Shown: piece by piece, positions 28,603 to 39,133 of the stretch
How positions within the stretch are numbered: the first letter of the stretch is position 1
Layout: the number at the start of each line of letters is the position of its first letter
NCBI GenBank assembly: GCA_031763025.1
Contig: JASSKH010000002.1
Span: forward strand, 16,590,468 to 16,654,467
From: Macrocystis pyrifera
Taxonomy: Eukaryota > Sar > Phaeophyceae > Laminariales > Laminariaceae
Reading direction: 5' to 3'
Length of the DNA: 64,000 bases
Made by a program: the position numbers and the translations under genes
The notes under the pieces: generated by a model
Told to the model about the DNA's origin: nothing
Database searches by the model: none
The model's input: only the letters and a program-made list of their open reading frames with translations

Positions 28603-29282
28603 ACAATTCTCCTCAACACATTTTGCACTTTTTCCGTGACAAACCAAGTGCTGACCGCCTTGCCGATTTGCGACGGCGTGGGTTTTATAGAAGAAACTTT
28701 CATAATATCAGCTAGTTCGCGAAGAAGTAGTATTTCGGGGGTCGTCACCGACGTGCCGACACCCACGTCGGAGCCGGAGTCTGAGCCGGAGTTGGGACCG
28801 GAGTCGGAGTCGGAATCGGAGTCAGATGCTGACGAAAAGAAAGAGTCGGACGTCTGCGCCGATGAAGCCGGTGGGGAATCAACACCAAAATTCAGAACGA
28901 GGCTCTTTGTTGACGACGAAACCGACGATGATGCGGCCGTCAACGCATCATCGCCAAGGGAAACAGTCGGCGACGGAACCGCTAACAGTGGCGAGGAAGG
29001 CGGTGACTTCGGTGATGACGGTGGTTTGCCATCCATCGTTGCGGATTTCATGCAGAGTTGGGCTCGGTTTTCCGTTGCGATAGATTTGAGGCGATTGGCA
29101 TCATCGGTGCTCAGTTGGTGAAAAATGTACTTTCTCTGAATCTCTGACCCTGGTGTGAGATCACTCCTCCGTCCCTTGAAGTGTTTCTTAAACGTTTTCA
29201 GGATGGTAGAAACCTGGTTGTCAAGGTGATTCTTGTCGTTCAACGAGTCTACGCGGCAAACGAGTGTCACAGAATGAGTCAT
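28599..29282 (-). CDS. Ser/Asp-rich protein, unknown
   Basis: 227 residues. The N-terminal 85 residues are mixed (TLVCRVDSLNDKNHL, then GRRSDLTPGSEIQRKY). A low-complexity middle follows, rich in Ser/Pro and an SD repeat, then a C-terminal helix region (TPEILLLRELADIMKVSS). No family is recognised. It converges with the preceding gene with a 4-base overlap of ends. The opposite-strand Glu/Ser frame is a shadow of the SD repeat. Confidence 0.6.
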   Translation of the reverse strand: MTHSVTLVCRVDSLNDKNHLDNQVSTILKTFKKHFKGRRSDLTPGSEIQRKYIFHQLSTDDANRLKSIATENRAQLCMKSATMDGKPPSSPKSPPSSPLLAVPSPTVSLGDDALTAASSSVSSSTKSLVLNFGVDSPPASSAQTSDSFFSSASDSDSDSDSGPNSGSDSGSDVGVGTSVTTPEILLLRELADIMKVSSIKPTPSQIGKAVSTWFVTEKVQNVLRRIV

Positions 29283-29370
29283 TGGATGGCACGTTCGTTA
29301 GTCAATGTCCTACATTTTTAATTCGCGCGTTCGTACAGACGAAAAATTTATCTTACCATGTAATAAAAAC

Positions 29371-29619
29371 ATGGATTCGACCGAGAGCGCTTGTGCGAAG
29401 TTCGCCGGTGGCTTCGTTCCAGTTGACACAGAGGTTATCGTCGTCGTGACTCGGAAGGAAGACACGGCGATCGCAATGGTAACGACGCGAGCGGAGAGTG
29501 CACCATCGTCGCCGAAAGACGCAGTTCTCGACATCGCTGAAGCTTACGGACTCGCCGTTGATGACGTTCGCGCAACGGTGTACGTGATGGTCGGCGGTGC
29601 CGACGGAAACAAGCTTTGA
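29371..29619 (+). CDS. Small acidic protein, 82 aa, unknown
   Basis: ATG 29371 to TGA. Sequence has strand-helix-strand character (GFVPVDTEVIVVVTRKEDTAIAMVTT, then VLDIAEAYGLAVDDVRATVYVMVGG). Composition is protein-like, with no recognised family. Moderate confidence. Confidence 0.45.
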   Translation: MDSTESACAKFAGGFVPVDTEVIVVVTRKEDTAIAMVTTRAESAPSSPKDAVLDIAEAYGLAVDDVRATVYVMVGGADGNKL

Positions 29620-29638
29620 CGCGATGTAAAACTTGACC

Positions 29639-31079
29639 CTAGAGTAACCATCGATTCCTTTTTCTCGGAAGGAGCTTGCTGACGCCCTTGCCGTGTCTGA
29701 CATTTCGATTTCCCCCGATGCGTCTGAAGTATTCATCGTGTTTACAAGTAAGAGTAAGAGTGATCATCGTCATGTCAACGCAGTAAGAAGGTTTGTGTAG
29801 GCGGCGGAATTTGAAACCGGTGGCGTCGTCTACAAATCTTTCTTCGTTGTGAAACTCATATTGCCACCGCGACATAATCTCGGACACCCTCAAGTCTGTC
29901 GCGTAGGCGGACCCACTAGATATCACTTTGAAAAAATTCTCTAGAGTCTCTAGGTTTTTGGTGTTTTTTCCACGTGCGAAGCGCTTTATTGACGGCCAGG
30001 TGGTATGACGAGTACATTTGTGTTCTTACCAGCTTTCGCTGCAACCCTAGCTCCTCAAGTGTGGGTATGATGTCCTAAATGTCTTCCAAAATTTGTCTGA
30101 AGGGCAAATCTTTGCCGAAAACGTACATAATGGCTCCCTCTAAACCATTGTCATGGCCATCGCCACTAGTCTCGGAGAAAACGTTCATTTTCAAGCTGTC
30201 AACTATATCTAACATGTCTTTCTTCCGTCCAATACCACCCATCTCTTCGTTATCTTCAAAGGCTATTTCTGCAAACTTGAAATATATTCCTAACAAGAAC
30301 AACGTCGGGTCTGCATTTCTGGCAATCCTTTGTATGGACCGTGGTCTATTGTACAGTTTGTGCATGTTCATCGAGTGATACGAGTGAAGGACGTGGACGT
30401 TTTCTTTACCAATTAGCTGGGCGAGAGTAAATACTGCCGTTGCGATGTGCCCGTGAGGTATTGTCGGAGTTTCCTTGGTCAGTTTTTCAGTTAATGCCCA
30501 CGAGATTAATTGGTTACATATTTGGCGTTTGATAGAAGAGGGGGAGTTGTGGTACATGTGTTCGATCCTCATTGAGTGGTAGACAACTTCTTCGGATGCA
30601 GTCAACAGTTCGTCGGGGAATTGTGGACCTCTGAAAACCTCGTCCTTGGTGGCTTTCAATATATTCGGGTACCAGTCTCTGAGTTCATATTTCGTTGCAA
30701 AAGCTGTGTATTCTCGAGATGTTTTTTCGAAATCTGCAACAATACCCGTGGGGTTGTAAAACCACACAACCTTGTCAGTACCAGTAGAATACATACAGAT
30801 ACCAAGGTTGTCGATTGTCATGTAAATGAATCCTGTTGGGTAGACGTGATTGACACCATCTGGTTCTTTCCCAATAACCATTGCGTGCACAATTTCCCAG
30901 AACTCGATGTCTGGGTCCAGGGCGCTGATGTTAGTCAATTGTGTGCGCATTTCACGCGAATCTCTGATCTTGTGGTAGGCGTGTCCAATACAGATCTGTG
31001 CTTTTCTAAAACCACCGGGCATACTTTGCGCTTGTAAGTGTATCCACATTTTTTCCGTATTATTGCGTAATTGAGACAA
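29639..31079 (-). pseudogene. Unknown protein, broken by UAG and a frameshift
   Basis: The main part (30075-31079, 334 residues) is a well-composed globular protein of unknown family with MWIHLQAQSMPGGFRKAQ near the start. It ends at UAG 30075-30077. The frame continues directly as DIIPTLEELGLQRK, then VRTQMYSSYHLAVNKALRTWKKHQK. Near 29960 it must shift frame to go on into LETLENFFKV, MSRWQYEFHNEERF and GFKFRRLHKPSYCVD. These pieces read as one protein of perhaps 450 residues. The evidence is composition and frame continuity only. Confidence 0.55.
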
Positions 31080-31097
31080 CGAACACTGACTAGTTCT

Positions 31098-32561
31098 TCA
31101 CTTTTCAATGCAGAGAGACATCAGAATCCATGTTCCGTTCGGACAATACTCAGGGTATCTCTCGATATCAAAAAGATATCCAGGCGTGTCGTTGTTGCCA
31201 ATCGTGTTCCACGACAAAATCTGAGGTATCTTGAACGCCGTCCCGCTCGCGAGCGATGAGACAACCTGTTTTTTCCGCCACCGATCATGCCTGAAGTTGA
31301 CGACGGAAGACGTGATGGTGATGTCCGTGGCCGAATCCCTCGTGCCCGTCCTGCCGTGAATGTTCCCGCTGACGTTGAGCGACCGGTCGGCATGGGACAC
31401 CGTACAATGAATATAACAGTTGTAGAAGTGTACAGGAGGCAGAGCCATGGCCTCTTTTGATGAGAAATCGAATGCCACAAACAGTTTTATCCTGGAGTCG
31501 TCCCAGTAGCTGATATCTGTCTGCGGCGACGCGAGCCCGTGGAACTCAAGGTTTCTCGGGTAGAAGCTGATCGGTTGGAAAGTCTTGCGCTTCTTGGACA
31601 GATGAACACCGATGACATCATCGTTCACAAGCGTCGAATCCGCATGAGCCGTCTCGGTCGACTCGGCACACGCGTACAGGAACGTAATGATCTTGACGAC
31701 GTTGTCGCTGGAAAAACGCTTTTTGTTTTCCTTGATGAACTTTACAAACTCTTTCATCGAGATGCTAGGCAGACGGATTTGACTCCACAGAGACGACCCC
31801 GGCTCTGAAAAATCATGCGTCATCAATTTCCAGGGAGACCCCAGGCGTCCGAGTTCCTTGTCGGTATTGATTTTCTTTTGACAGAGCTTGTAGACACATT
31901 GGAGCAGGTCGATTTCTTTGATGTTCAAGTCATCCCTGGTGCATATCTGCGACACGCCGGAAAAGCTATCCGTCCCCAGTGCGTAAAAGCTCTTGTGTTT
32001 GAAAACGACGAAGGCGTAAATCGCGATGTAGTCCTTGATGTCTGACAACAGTCCCGTGTCGCTGTCGCTGCCGTCGCTGTCACTCGAACAAACGGCGGAG
32101 TTCATCGCATACTCGAGCGCCTGCATCGCGTTCGTGGGGTTAATGGCGTCCATGACAAGCTGCCGAATGACGTCCATGTCTCCGCGTAGGCTGTAGTAGT
32201 GGAAGGCGGAGTACCTCTCCATTGTTTTCAGAATGGGTTCGCCCTTGTCTACTTGAACGATGCCGGTGTGACAAAATATCCTCATCATGTCAAAAATATG
32301 TTTTTTTGACATGGGGTCGGAGACGCTGTAGGCAGTTACTCCCTCGAATACCCCTGTTCCTTTTCTCATTTCGCTGAGAAAGAGACACTTGAAGTAGTCG
32401 GACCGAGAGGAGTAGAGGTGTCGGCAATCTTTGTAGAAAACCCCCTGGAACAGCCACGCCATGTCGAAAACGTCAGCGTCATTGGCCTTCAGCGCGTCGA
32501 TGGTTTCGATTTGCCATCGGGACACATGCCCAAGAAGGTTCTGAGAAATTATTTTTTCCAT
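31098..32561 (-). CDS. BTB/POZ-like protein
   Basis: 487 residues from Met 32561; the alternative Met at 32636 would overlap the divergent gene. Residues about 25-110 have the BTB order: DVFDMAWLFQGVFYKDCRHL, then SSRSDYFKCLFLSEM, a strand, FDMMRIFCHTG. A helical region comparable to BACK follows. The remaining 350 residues are unassigned, with a beta-rich end near MALPPVHFYNCYIHC. BTB proteins link substrates to cullin-3 ubiquitin ligases, and many giant viruses encode them. The 52-base spacer to the divergent gene is A/T-rich and probably holds both promoters. Confidence 0.55.
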   Translation of the reverse strand: MEKIISQNLLGHVSRWQIETIDALKANDADVFDMAWLFQGVFYKDCRHLYSSRSDYFKCLFLSEMRKGTGVFEGVTAYSVSDPMSKKHIFDMMRIFCHTGIVQVDKGEPILKTMERYSAFHYYSLRGDMDVIRQLVMDAINPTNAMQALEYAMNSAVCSSDSDGSDSDTGLLSDIKDYIAIYAFVVFKHKSFYALGTDSFSGVSQICTRDDLNIKEIDLLQCVYKLCQKKINTDKELGRLGSPWKLMTHDFSEPGSSLWSQIRLPSISMKEFVKFIKENKKRFSSDNVVKIITFLYACAESTETAHADSTLVNDDVIGVHLSKKRKTFQPISFYPRNLEFHGLASPQTDISYWDDSRIKLFVAFDFSSKEAMALPPVHFYNCYIHCTVSHADRSLNVSGNIHGRTGTRDSATDITITSSVVNFRHDRWRKKQVVSSLASGTAFKIPQILSWNTIGNNDTPGYLFDIERYPEYCPNGTWILMSLCIEK

Positions 32562-32613
32562 ATTATCTTTTTTTATATTGCCAGAGATTACGCAACGTTT
32601 TCCTTCGTATGAA

Positions 32614-33132
32614 ATGAACGACGACCCTGTAAACATCTACGAATCTCTGTGTGAAACTGTGGACGAGACACAATCAGAACCATCTTCGCGCGAGGTTGGC
32701 GCACTGGATATGGTTAGGTGTCCCTTTTACGAAGAACCCGTGAGCGAGAACCAGCGTTCGCAAAGCGCAAAGTATGTCAAGCGCGCACAGAGACACAGAT
32801 CGACGGCACAGTCTCGTCTGGGCGACATGACAGTTGGTGACATTAGGTACTGCTTTCAGCAGCTGAGAAACGCAGGCAAAAATCTAAGACCGGAAATGAT
32901 GCTGTACAACGGCCAGTCCGCCGGAGAGTTTGCCCTAAAGTACTTGAGGGAGACGTCGACGGCGATGAGAAAGCGCAGAAAACAATTGTCTATGGCTGTG
33001 AGAGATTCCGTTGAAGATGAGGAGGCCAAGGAAGGTATAGATGCGGGGGACCTTGTACAAGGTGACAGGCTCGGTGTACTCGAAACAGGAATTCGACAAG
33101 ATCAACGTAACTTGAACGTGCTCGAGTTTTGA
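32614..33132 (+). CDS. Unknown protein, 172 aa
   Basis: ATG 32614, TGA 33130. Acidic N-terminus, a basic Arg/Ser stretch (KYVKRAQRHRSTAQSR) around residue 60 and a long helix with KRRKQLSMAVRDSVEDEEAKEG. Likely a structural or nucleic-acid-associated small protein. No family is recognised. Confidence 0.65.
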   Translation: MNDDPVNIYESLCETVDETQSEPSSREVGALDMVRCPFYEEPVSENQRSQSAKYVKRAQRHRSTAQSRLGDMTVGDIRYCFQQLRNAGKNLRPEMMLYNGQSAGEFALKYLRETSTAMRKRRKQLSMAVRDSVEDEEAKEGIDAGDLVQGDRLGVLETGIRQDQRNLNVLEF

Positions 33133-33136
33133 CACA

Positions 33137-33295
33137 TCATTTTGTGTTCAACGCACTCATCAACGCCGGGTTCTGCATGATCTCTTGCAAGATGACCATG
33201 GAGTTGAAGGCCTTGTATGTAGTCATGTTTATTTCTGTTACAATTAGGCGTTGAAAATAAATGTGCCTCATCGTGCGAACAAACGCCGGGCTCAT
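33137..33295 (-). CDS. Small protein, 52 aa
   Basis: Its ATG (33293-33295) overlaps the stop of the upstream gene as ATGA, a translational coupling arrangement. The sequence has a helix with MVILQEIMQNPALMSALN. Starts further inside are possible. Tentative. Confidence 0.4.
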   Translation of the reverse strand: MSPAFVRTMRHIYFQRLIVTEINMTTYKAFNSMVILQEIMQNPALMSALNTK

Positions 33296-33822
33296 AGTTC
33301 CGGCAGGACGTCCTTGGACACGTGCCTCACCCCGTTGATAATTTCTTCGAACGTGAGGTGTATGTGCATCATGGACTCTTCCACAGCGGAACTCTCGGGG
33401 TAGTGCTTGACCCTGCATGATATGAGAAGAGCGTTCATGCTCTTTGTCGCCATGATGGAATAGTTGGTAATTTTTCGAGTGTCCATGATGGACGCCACCA
33501 CCTCTCCTTTGTCGAGAAAGCGTTTGTACAGATAGACGACGCTTTGAATGTGTCTACACGAGTCATTGAACGCTTCTGTGTCACATTCCCTGGCGTTGTG
33601 TAACGTGAGGATATCCTTGTAGATGTCGAACGACTCGAGAACGTGGAGATCGGAAAACTTTTTGGTCTTGCCCTGGCCGTCTTTCCATGTGACCAAGTCG
33701 ATGGTAGAGAGCCCGTCCGAAAAAACGTTCCCAACTGCTCCTAGAAGGAAACCTCCTGCGATGCCGAACAGGGAACCTCTGACACCGCCACTGAGAGCTC
33801 TCGATCCCGCGTTCTTCAACAT
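33292..33822 (-). CDS. Small protein with Gly-rich hydrophobic segment
   Basis: 176 residues from Met 33822, chosen because the upstream part up to 33942 lacks protein character. Residues 12-35 (SGGVRGSLFGIAGGFLLGAVGNVF) form a Gly-rich membrane segment. The remainder is soluble alpha/beta. Glycine-zipper membrane segments are common in virion membrane proteins. No family is recognised. Confidence 0.6.
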   Translation of the reverse strand: MLKNAGSRALSGGVRGSLFGIAGGFLLGAVGNVFSDGLSTIDLVTWKDGQGKTKKFSDLHVLESFDIYKDILTLHNARECDTEAFNDSCRHIQSVVYLYKRFLDKGEVVASIMDTRKITNYSIMATKSMNALLISCRVKHYPESSAVEESMMHIHLTFEEIINGVRHVSKDVLPEL

Positions 33823-33878
33823 GGTTGTTGTATAAATCCCACAATCAAAATTTTGCGCGCTTTGTGAACGCAACATTA

Positions 33879-33996
33879 TTATACGTCCTGATCGTCCTCG
33901 GATGAGTAGTTGTCGGACGCGTCGGGGGTAAGCGTTTCCCATTCGAGAATGTCATCGATGTCTTCCATTTCGTCAAATTCATCTTCTCGGTCCGTC

Positions 33997-34040
<44 letters not shown>

Positions 34041-34322
34041 TTCCGACGAGCTCGTGTCCGATGCAGATTCGTAAGAACTGTCGTGCGACTCCTGTGCTGT
34101 GAAATCACCTTCGTCGGAGTCGGTCAAGTCGTCCGCATCACCATCTTCTGTTTGAGGTTCCCCCTCTCTGAACCCCCATTCGTCGTCGGACGGTGTGTCG
34201 CTGAAATCGTCGTCGAGTATCTGATCCGGGTCTGGTTCGTAGCGCAATGGTGGCCTCACGGCTCTACCCGACCTCGTAATTCTCCGTAGCCCCCTTTCGA
34301 GTAGATCTGGTGGCGTAGACAT
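33879..34322 (-). CDS. Highly acidic protein
   Basis: 147 residues from Met 34322. Begins with a basic LRRITRSGRAVRPPLRY motif and continues into a long Asp/Glu/Ser-rich tail including ten Asp encoded by a GTC/GTCGTC-type repeat (about 33998-34040). It may be a histone-like chaperone or a packaging counterion partner. Function unknown. Confidence 0.6.
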
Positions 34323-34487
34323 TCGTAACCGGGGCTTGTTTGATATACCGCTACAAAAAAAAACACTTCCAATGTCGTAAAGTCGCTCCACGCCACCTTT
34401 TTTTTTCAAATAGAAAGTTTACGGACAACTTTATTGTTCCAATCATACTTCATAAATTTATATCCCGTCATATATCAAGACTGCACG

Positions 34488-36192
34488 ATGCTCAAGTGGC
34501 TGCGTGACAACGACTTTCTCAACAACAGCGAATTGAGCACGACACACACGCTGATGACCGGAGGCGTTGTCGGCGTCCCGGACGGCCGCTACGACGAGTT
34601 CCTCGGCCTATCTGCGGCAGAAGTGAAGAGCAAAAACACCACGTTGTCGTTCTCCGAGTTAAGATCAGACCTCGTTTTTTGCATGTATTCCGACATCGGC
34701 CTACTCGACACCTGTGTAACGAGCGACGAGGTGTCGTCGAGGATCTTTTCCACTCTTCAGTCCGTGATCAAGAGTTACTACGCGGGAGATCGGAACGACG
34801 ACCGCTTTCGCTCTATCGTGTGCGGCACTCCGACAAAACAAGTCTCCCACGAGTGGAATGGGCAGGCATCAACGCTGACGAAGAACGGGTTCCACATAAC
34901 GTTCCCGAATCTCAGAGTTACTCTGCAACAGGCTCTCCAGATCCGCTACAGCGTGGTATACGAGCTCTACAGCGTGGTATACGAGCTCGAGAAGGCGATG
35001 GGTTCGCGGCCCGATGGCCTGAACGCGTGGTCGGATGTGATCGACAAGGCTCCGTACACCAACGGGCTCAAGATGTACCGACTGCAAGAAAAGTGACTCG
35101 GCATTCAAGGACAAAAGAAAGGCGATGCTCTCATCGATGGCGAAAGTGAGGAAGAAGATCTTCCCCCGTGAGCAAGGGTTCGACTACTCCGATCTTGGGG
35201 ACGTTCACGCAGACGAGTTCAAGGATGCGATGTTCGGCGACATGTACGGCAAGTACCTGGAGTTCACCGGCTATAACTCTTGCCGAGTTTGCCTCAACAA
35301 AGGCTCGGTTATGGAGAACCGCACGTACATGCCTTCCCTCGTGCTGGACGGAGGAGGTGACCCAGACACTTCTCTCCTCGACGTCTTTCGCGAGGACTAT
35401 TTCGAGGTGATGAAATACACGAGCATACGGTGCCAGGAAGGCGAGTCTGCGACGACCGGGTTTACCATTCCCAGGGGTGTGCCGAAGCCTCCGACCGAAG
35501 ATAATGGTGCCAATATGCCAACCTTCTCAAGCCAGAAGCTGAGCCATCTTGGTAGCGACATGCGCGCCTTCACCGTGAACAACGACATGTATCTGAGCGA
35601 CGCGCAGACGATGCACCTTTGGAAAGGGCCTCGTGTAGAGGACGAGGAGAGGTTGTCGATCATCGAGAAGTTCGTACGAGGAAGCGTGTGCAGTGCGTAC
35701 GCTGCTGTGCACGTGCGAAAGGTGTTCGAGAGCCGACTGTCCAAAAGGGTCTCTCCCAAATCGAGCGGCGGAAGCAAGATGATTAATGCCATGGTCGGCG
35801 CCCACTCGGGTACGATGCCGCCGTCGCCGTCTGTCGTCGTCAGCAATCGTTACCTGGTCAACATCGCGGGAGTTGGCTCGACGTACTGCATGAACAAAGG
35901 CGCCGAGCACACGTCCAACTCCGTGTATTTCATCATCACCAAGGACAGCTGCTTCCAGAAATGCTTTTCTAGAAAGTCAGATATCAGAAACGGGGGAACA
36001 ACCTGCGCCGACTTCAAGTCGGGTCCCGTGGCGGTGCCGGCGTCAGTGTCTTCTGTTTTGTTCCCGGATGAATCTGGCAAAGTCCGGCGTTCACCGGTTG
36101 ATCATTGTCAGAAAATCTCCACGACAAAGGCCGCGAACAAGAGGAGGAACAAGAAGCGTGTCAAGACTGAATGGGGAATGAAGAAACTTTGA
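34488..36192 (+). pseudogene. UL52/D5N-type DNA primase, frameshifted
   Basis: Archaeo-eukaryotic-type primase that makes RNA primers for viral DNA replication. The first part (ATG 34488 to TGA 35096) shows the late core motifs: HEWNGQAS, KNGFHITFPNLRVTLQQAL and a DKAPYTNGLKMY step. A 1-base shift at about 35085 moves the rest into another frame. That frame opens with C-K-K-S-D and runs to TGA 36190, and ORF prediction gives it as 35125-36192. It holds the Zn-binding C-terminal region (YLVNIAGVGSTYCMN, HTSNSVYFIITKDSCFQKC, TTCADF), typical of UL52/D5 primases. A 24-base duplication (YSVVYEL twice) lies near 34965. No helicase domain is fused. Confidence 0.85.
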
Positions 36193-36233
36193 TTGTGATT
36201 TAAATTGTGTGTTTAATATAATGACGAATATAC

Positions 36234-36713
36234 ATGTTTGAGCCCAACCTCTCGATCGATGTCAACCTGCTGGCCATCATTCTCGGCCTGCATGCGACGA
36301 AGAATGACAAGAACCTCATCTTGTTGTTAATCTGTGTCCTGTTCGCGCACGTCCTTATGACCAACGACGATGGCGACAACAATCGTGTACCAAATGTGTT
36401 GGCGGACGACGTCAGCGAAGATGACGGTAGCAATGACATCAACGTTGTGACCAGACCCGAAGACCCTAGTCTGGGTGTCGGTGCGGCAACTAACGCCATC
36501 GACATAGACACGAACGCCACGTCTCCTCTTCCAGTTGTGGGAAATGACAACACTGACAACTTTAAGACGACGGTGTCTTCCGGCGTATTCGACCGCCAAC
36601 TTAGCACTCCTCAAACAAACTTGACGTCAACCGTGTTCCCTGCCACATCGATTGAAGCGAACGGGAAGCTCGCATCGGCCAGAGGTTCCTTCTTCAAGTC
36701 GCTCGTTTCCTGA
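36234..36713 (+). CDS. Small membrane protein
   Basis: 159 residues, ATG 36234. N-terminal helix region (VNLLAIILGLHA, then NLILLLICVLFAHVLM) spans one or two membrane passes. The rest is Asp/Asn/Thr-rich and polar. Unknown family, probable virion or host membrane protein. Confidence 0.6.
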   Translation: MFEPNLSIDVNLLAIILGLHATKNDKNLILLLICVLFAHVLMTNDDGDNNRVPNVLADDVSEDDGSNDINVVTRPEDPSLGVGAATNAIDIDTNATSPLPVVGNDNTDNFKTTVSSGVFDRQLSTPQTNLTSTVFPATSIEANGKLASARGSFFKSLVS

Positions 36714-36761
36714 CAAAAAATCTAAACCTAGGGTAACAACAAGTCTGACCGATTTTTTCCA

Positions 36762-36998
36762 ATGCCGTCTGCTGTACACGAGATCAACAGCGCGTTCAAC
36801 CAGCGTCTCAAACCCATCGCAGGTCTCGGGGCAGCCAGACCCGTCAACCCTTTTGCTACCACAGGAGTACAAACATCGCAGACTAAGTGTGACGAAATGA
36901 AAGTCCGACCGTCGGTGACGCTTCCCGGGAGACTGGGGTCTCAGTACAAAGGAAGTGTGATTGATACCAAGGACGACGACTCGACACGTACTCCGTGA
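36762..36998 (+). CDS. Small protein, 78 aa
   Basis: ATG 36762, TGA 36996. Sequence is basic and Pro/Gly-rich (NQRLKPIAGLGAARPVNPF, then PSVTLPGRLGSQYKG) without membrane segments. It lies between two plus-strand genes. No family is recognised. Confidence 0.45.
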   Translation: MPSAVHEINSAFNQRLKPIAGLGAARPVNPFATTGVQTSQTKCDEMKVRPSVTLPGRLGSQYKGSVIDTKDDDSTRTP

Positions 36999-37128
36999 GC
37001 GAAAACCCGAAAGCGAAATTGTCTAAACACTCGACTACTCGACTTCAAGTAGAACACACGAGAGAACGATAGATTGTAAATTCTACGTTTTGTCTCGGCC
37101 AATTATTTTGATTGCAGATGATAATACA

Positions 37129-37425
37129 ATGTGGTCTTCCAAAGAAGTTCTCTTGATTTCTATCGCGACGGGATTCGTGTTCTGCTTCGCGACGATACAT
37201 GCTCAAAATGCCATGACTCGGTACGTGAATCGCCAAGTTCAGGAGAAAACTGGACAAAACCCAATGGTTGGGATGGACTTGTTCTCTAAACCACGCCGAC
37301 AACTTGAAGAACACGCGCAAAAGCAACAGCAACAAATAGATGATCAACGCCGCGACCCACACGTTCCTGAATCTCCCAGCGCTGCGCCGGGTTCAGGAAC
37401 GCGGTGGACACCACTGACTACTTGA
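37129..37425 (+). CDS. Small membrane protein with Gln-rich tail
   Basis: 98 residues. N-terminal helix (VLLISIATGFVFCFATIHA), a short polar domain, then a Gln-rich helix and a Pro-rich end. The end overlaps the convergent gene at 37418-37690. Confidence 0.55.
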   Translation: MWSSKEVLLISIATGFVFCFATIHAQNAMTRYVNRQVQEKTGQNPMVGMDLFSKPRRQLEEHAQKQQQQIDDQRRDPHVPESPSAAPGSGTRWTPLTT

Positions 37426-37690
37426 GAACAAGGCTTTGGGTGTGAAATTTGTTAGGCTTGACGCGTCGCACCGATCGAGACCGTCCTTCCTCGAGAAGCT
37501 TGGTGTTGAAAATGTGCTCGTCGATTTTAGATATTATTCGACTGTGTTCGTTGTGAGCCACGTTGTTGTTGATCACAGACTTCCGCAACGCGGCTGTCTC
37601 GGTCTCGAGAACACCTATCCTCTGTTTCATGGACCGAATGCTTTCCACTAACTCTTCGATTAGAAGTTCGTGTGAACAAAATGCGCCCAT
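37418..37690 (-). CDS. Coiled-coil protein, 90 aa
   Basis: Met 37690. Heptad pattern of Leu/Ile over residues 10-60 (LLIEELVESIRSMKQRIGVLE), ending in basic RSRSVRRVKPNKF. It ends with UAG. Likely a small oligomeric structural protein. Confidence 0.5.
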   Translation of the reverse strand: MGAFCSHELLIEELVESIRSMKQRIGVLETETAALRKSVINNNVAHNEHSRIISKIDEHIFNTKLLEEGRSRSVRRVKPNKFHTQSLVLK

Positions 37691-37836
37691 CTTCGATCGC
37701 TGATACGAAGGAGGGTATATTTTTTATGACGAATTAGTTCCACAGGAGAAACAATAATTCAAAGGAAAAACGTTCACCGGTTGGACCAAAATTGGTTTTT
37801 TTTTGTTGCGTTAGTGTAACGAACAAAGTTAATGTG

Positions 37837-39091
37837 ATGGATTTCGAGCTAGAGTCCGCGTTTTCGGCGAAGGTTTCGTGGGAAGAAATAGCTAACGCCG
37901 AAACGTACAGCATCCGGTGGAAGTGCGGTTCATTCGAGCAAGAGGCGACGAGCACGACACCGTCTATTGTGCTTGTAAACCTTCAACCGGCCACGTCGTA
38001 CACTGTCCGCGTGACGTCGGAGTCGGGCACCGAAGTTTCTGGTAGCGTCCAAACATGGCCTCTTGAAGATCCTCACCTCGAGAACCTGTACTCCAGCGTG
38101 AGGCTGCAAGACGGCACGTACGATGCGACACAGTTTGACAAGACCGTGCACGACGTTTTCCTCAAATACTTTAACGACATCGTCGAAAACGGAGACACCA
38201 TCTATACTTCTGTGCTCCTGAAGGGTGCGCCCAAAAATATCGAGACGAGGGCCGTGGTCGAAGGCTCAACCACCGATGTGTGACGATAATCTGTTTTTGC
38301 CCTTCACCACAGACTCCGATGGAGCTCAGATCGTGACTTTGAACAATGCCGTGCCGGCTACCGACGACGAGCTGACAACCGATGAAGATGCGGAGGTTGC
38401 CGAAGAGTACCCAGCCAACGTCGAGCTCCTTTACACGCCAGAAAGCGACTCTTTCACGATCGGAGGCAAGGCCTACGGTGTAGGCGACAAGTTCAGTCTT
38501 TTCGGCAAGATGGTGACCGTGGCCGACGGTTCCATCGTTCTCGTGTTCGAAGACACTGTCGCCAAAGCGTATCCCTTTAGTACAACGACTGCTTCCAATG
38601 TGGTGGGACAATATGGTTCTCAATTCACCAAGAACTATACGTGCAACGCTTTGAACATCGTGGGATCTAAGACGACGGGAGTTGCCGGTAACACGTCCTC
38701 TTCTGCGTGGGTGTACGACACCGACACGGACACGATAGCCGAGGCTACTCGGATCGTGCACACGATCGATGAGAACAGCGCGAGCGCGACCTTGTCGATC
38801 GGAGTCCGACACACGGACGCTGATTCCAACGCTTTCATTGAACCGGTGATTGCGTGTGCATCTCAGTCTACAACCATCAGCGCCCAGGACGATTCGGACA
38901 ATACCGTGTCCACCACCATAGACTCGACCGGTATCTCTTTCGACACGGACGGAGCTTCGATATACTTTGGGGCCGCGCAGAAGTTCCGCATCATCTTCCG
39001 CGATGGAACTCCATCCACACTGGCGATCGAGTCGTACGACGCAGACACTGGCACTTACATGACTAGGTCGGAGTTCAGCGATGCCTCCTAA
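37837..39091 (+). pseudogene. Fibre-type surface protein with FN3-like start, frameshifted
   Basis: ATG 37837 opens a fibronectin-III-like domain (KVSWEEIANAETYSIRW, then LQPATSYTVRV). Near 38270 the frame must shift. The second frame (to TAA 39091) carries the shared C-terminal module (FLPFTTD, FTIGGKAYGVG) also found at the end of the giant gene. A final domain ends in FGAAQKFRIIF and TGTYMTRSEF, like the end of the fibre at 42247 (LGANKQWRIR, then TTWQTKMD). These are most likely virion surface fibres. The upstream run of T at 37797-37805 contains no clear promoter motif. Confidence 0.65.
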
Positions 39092-39133
39092 ATCGCAGAT
39101 TAAATATATGTCCAGTTTACAATAGGTGTTTTA

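Noticed and set aside
28636..29121. Glu/Ser-rich frame on the plus strand
   Set aside because: Antisense of the SD repeat in the Ser/Asp-rich minus-strand gene; less consistent composition.
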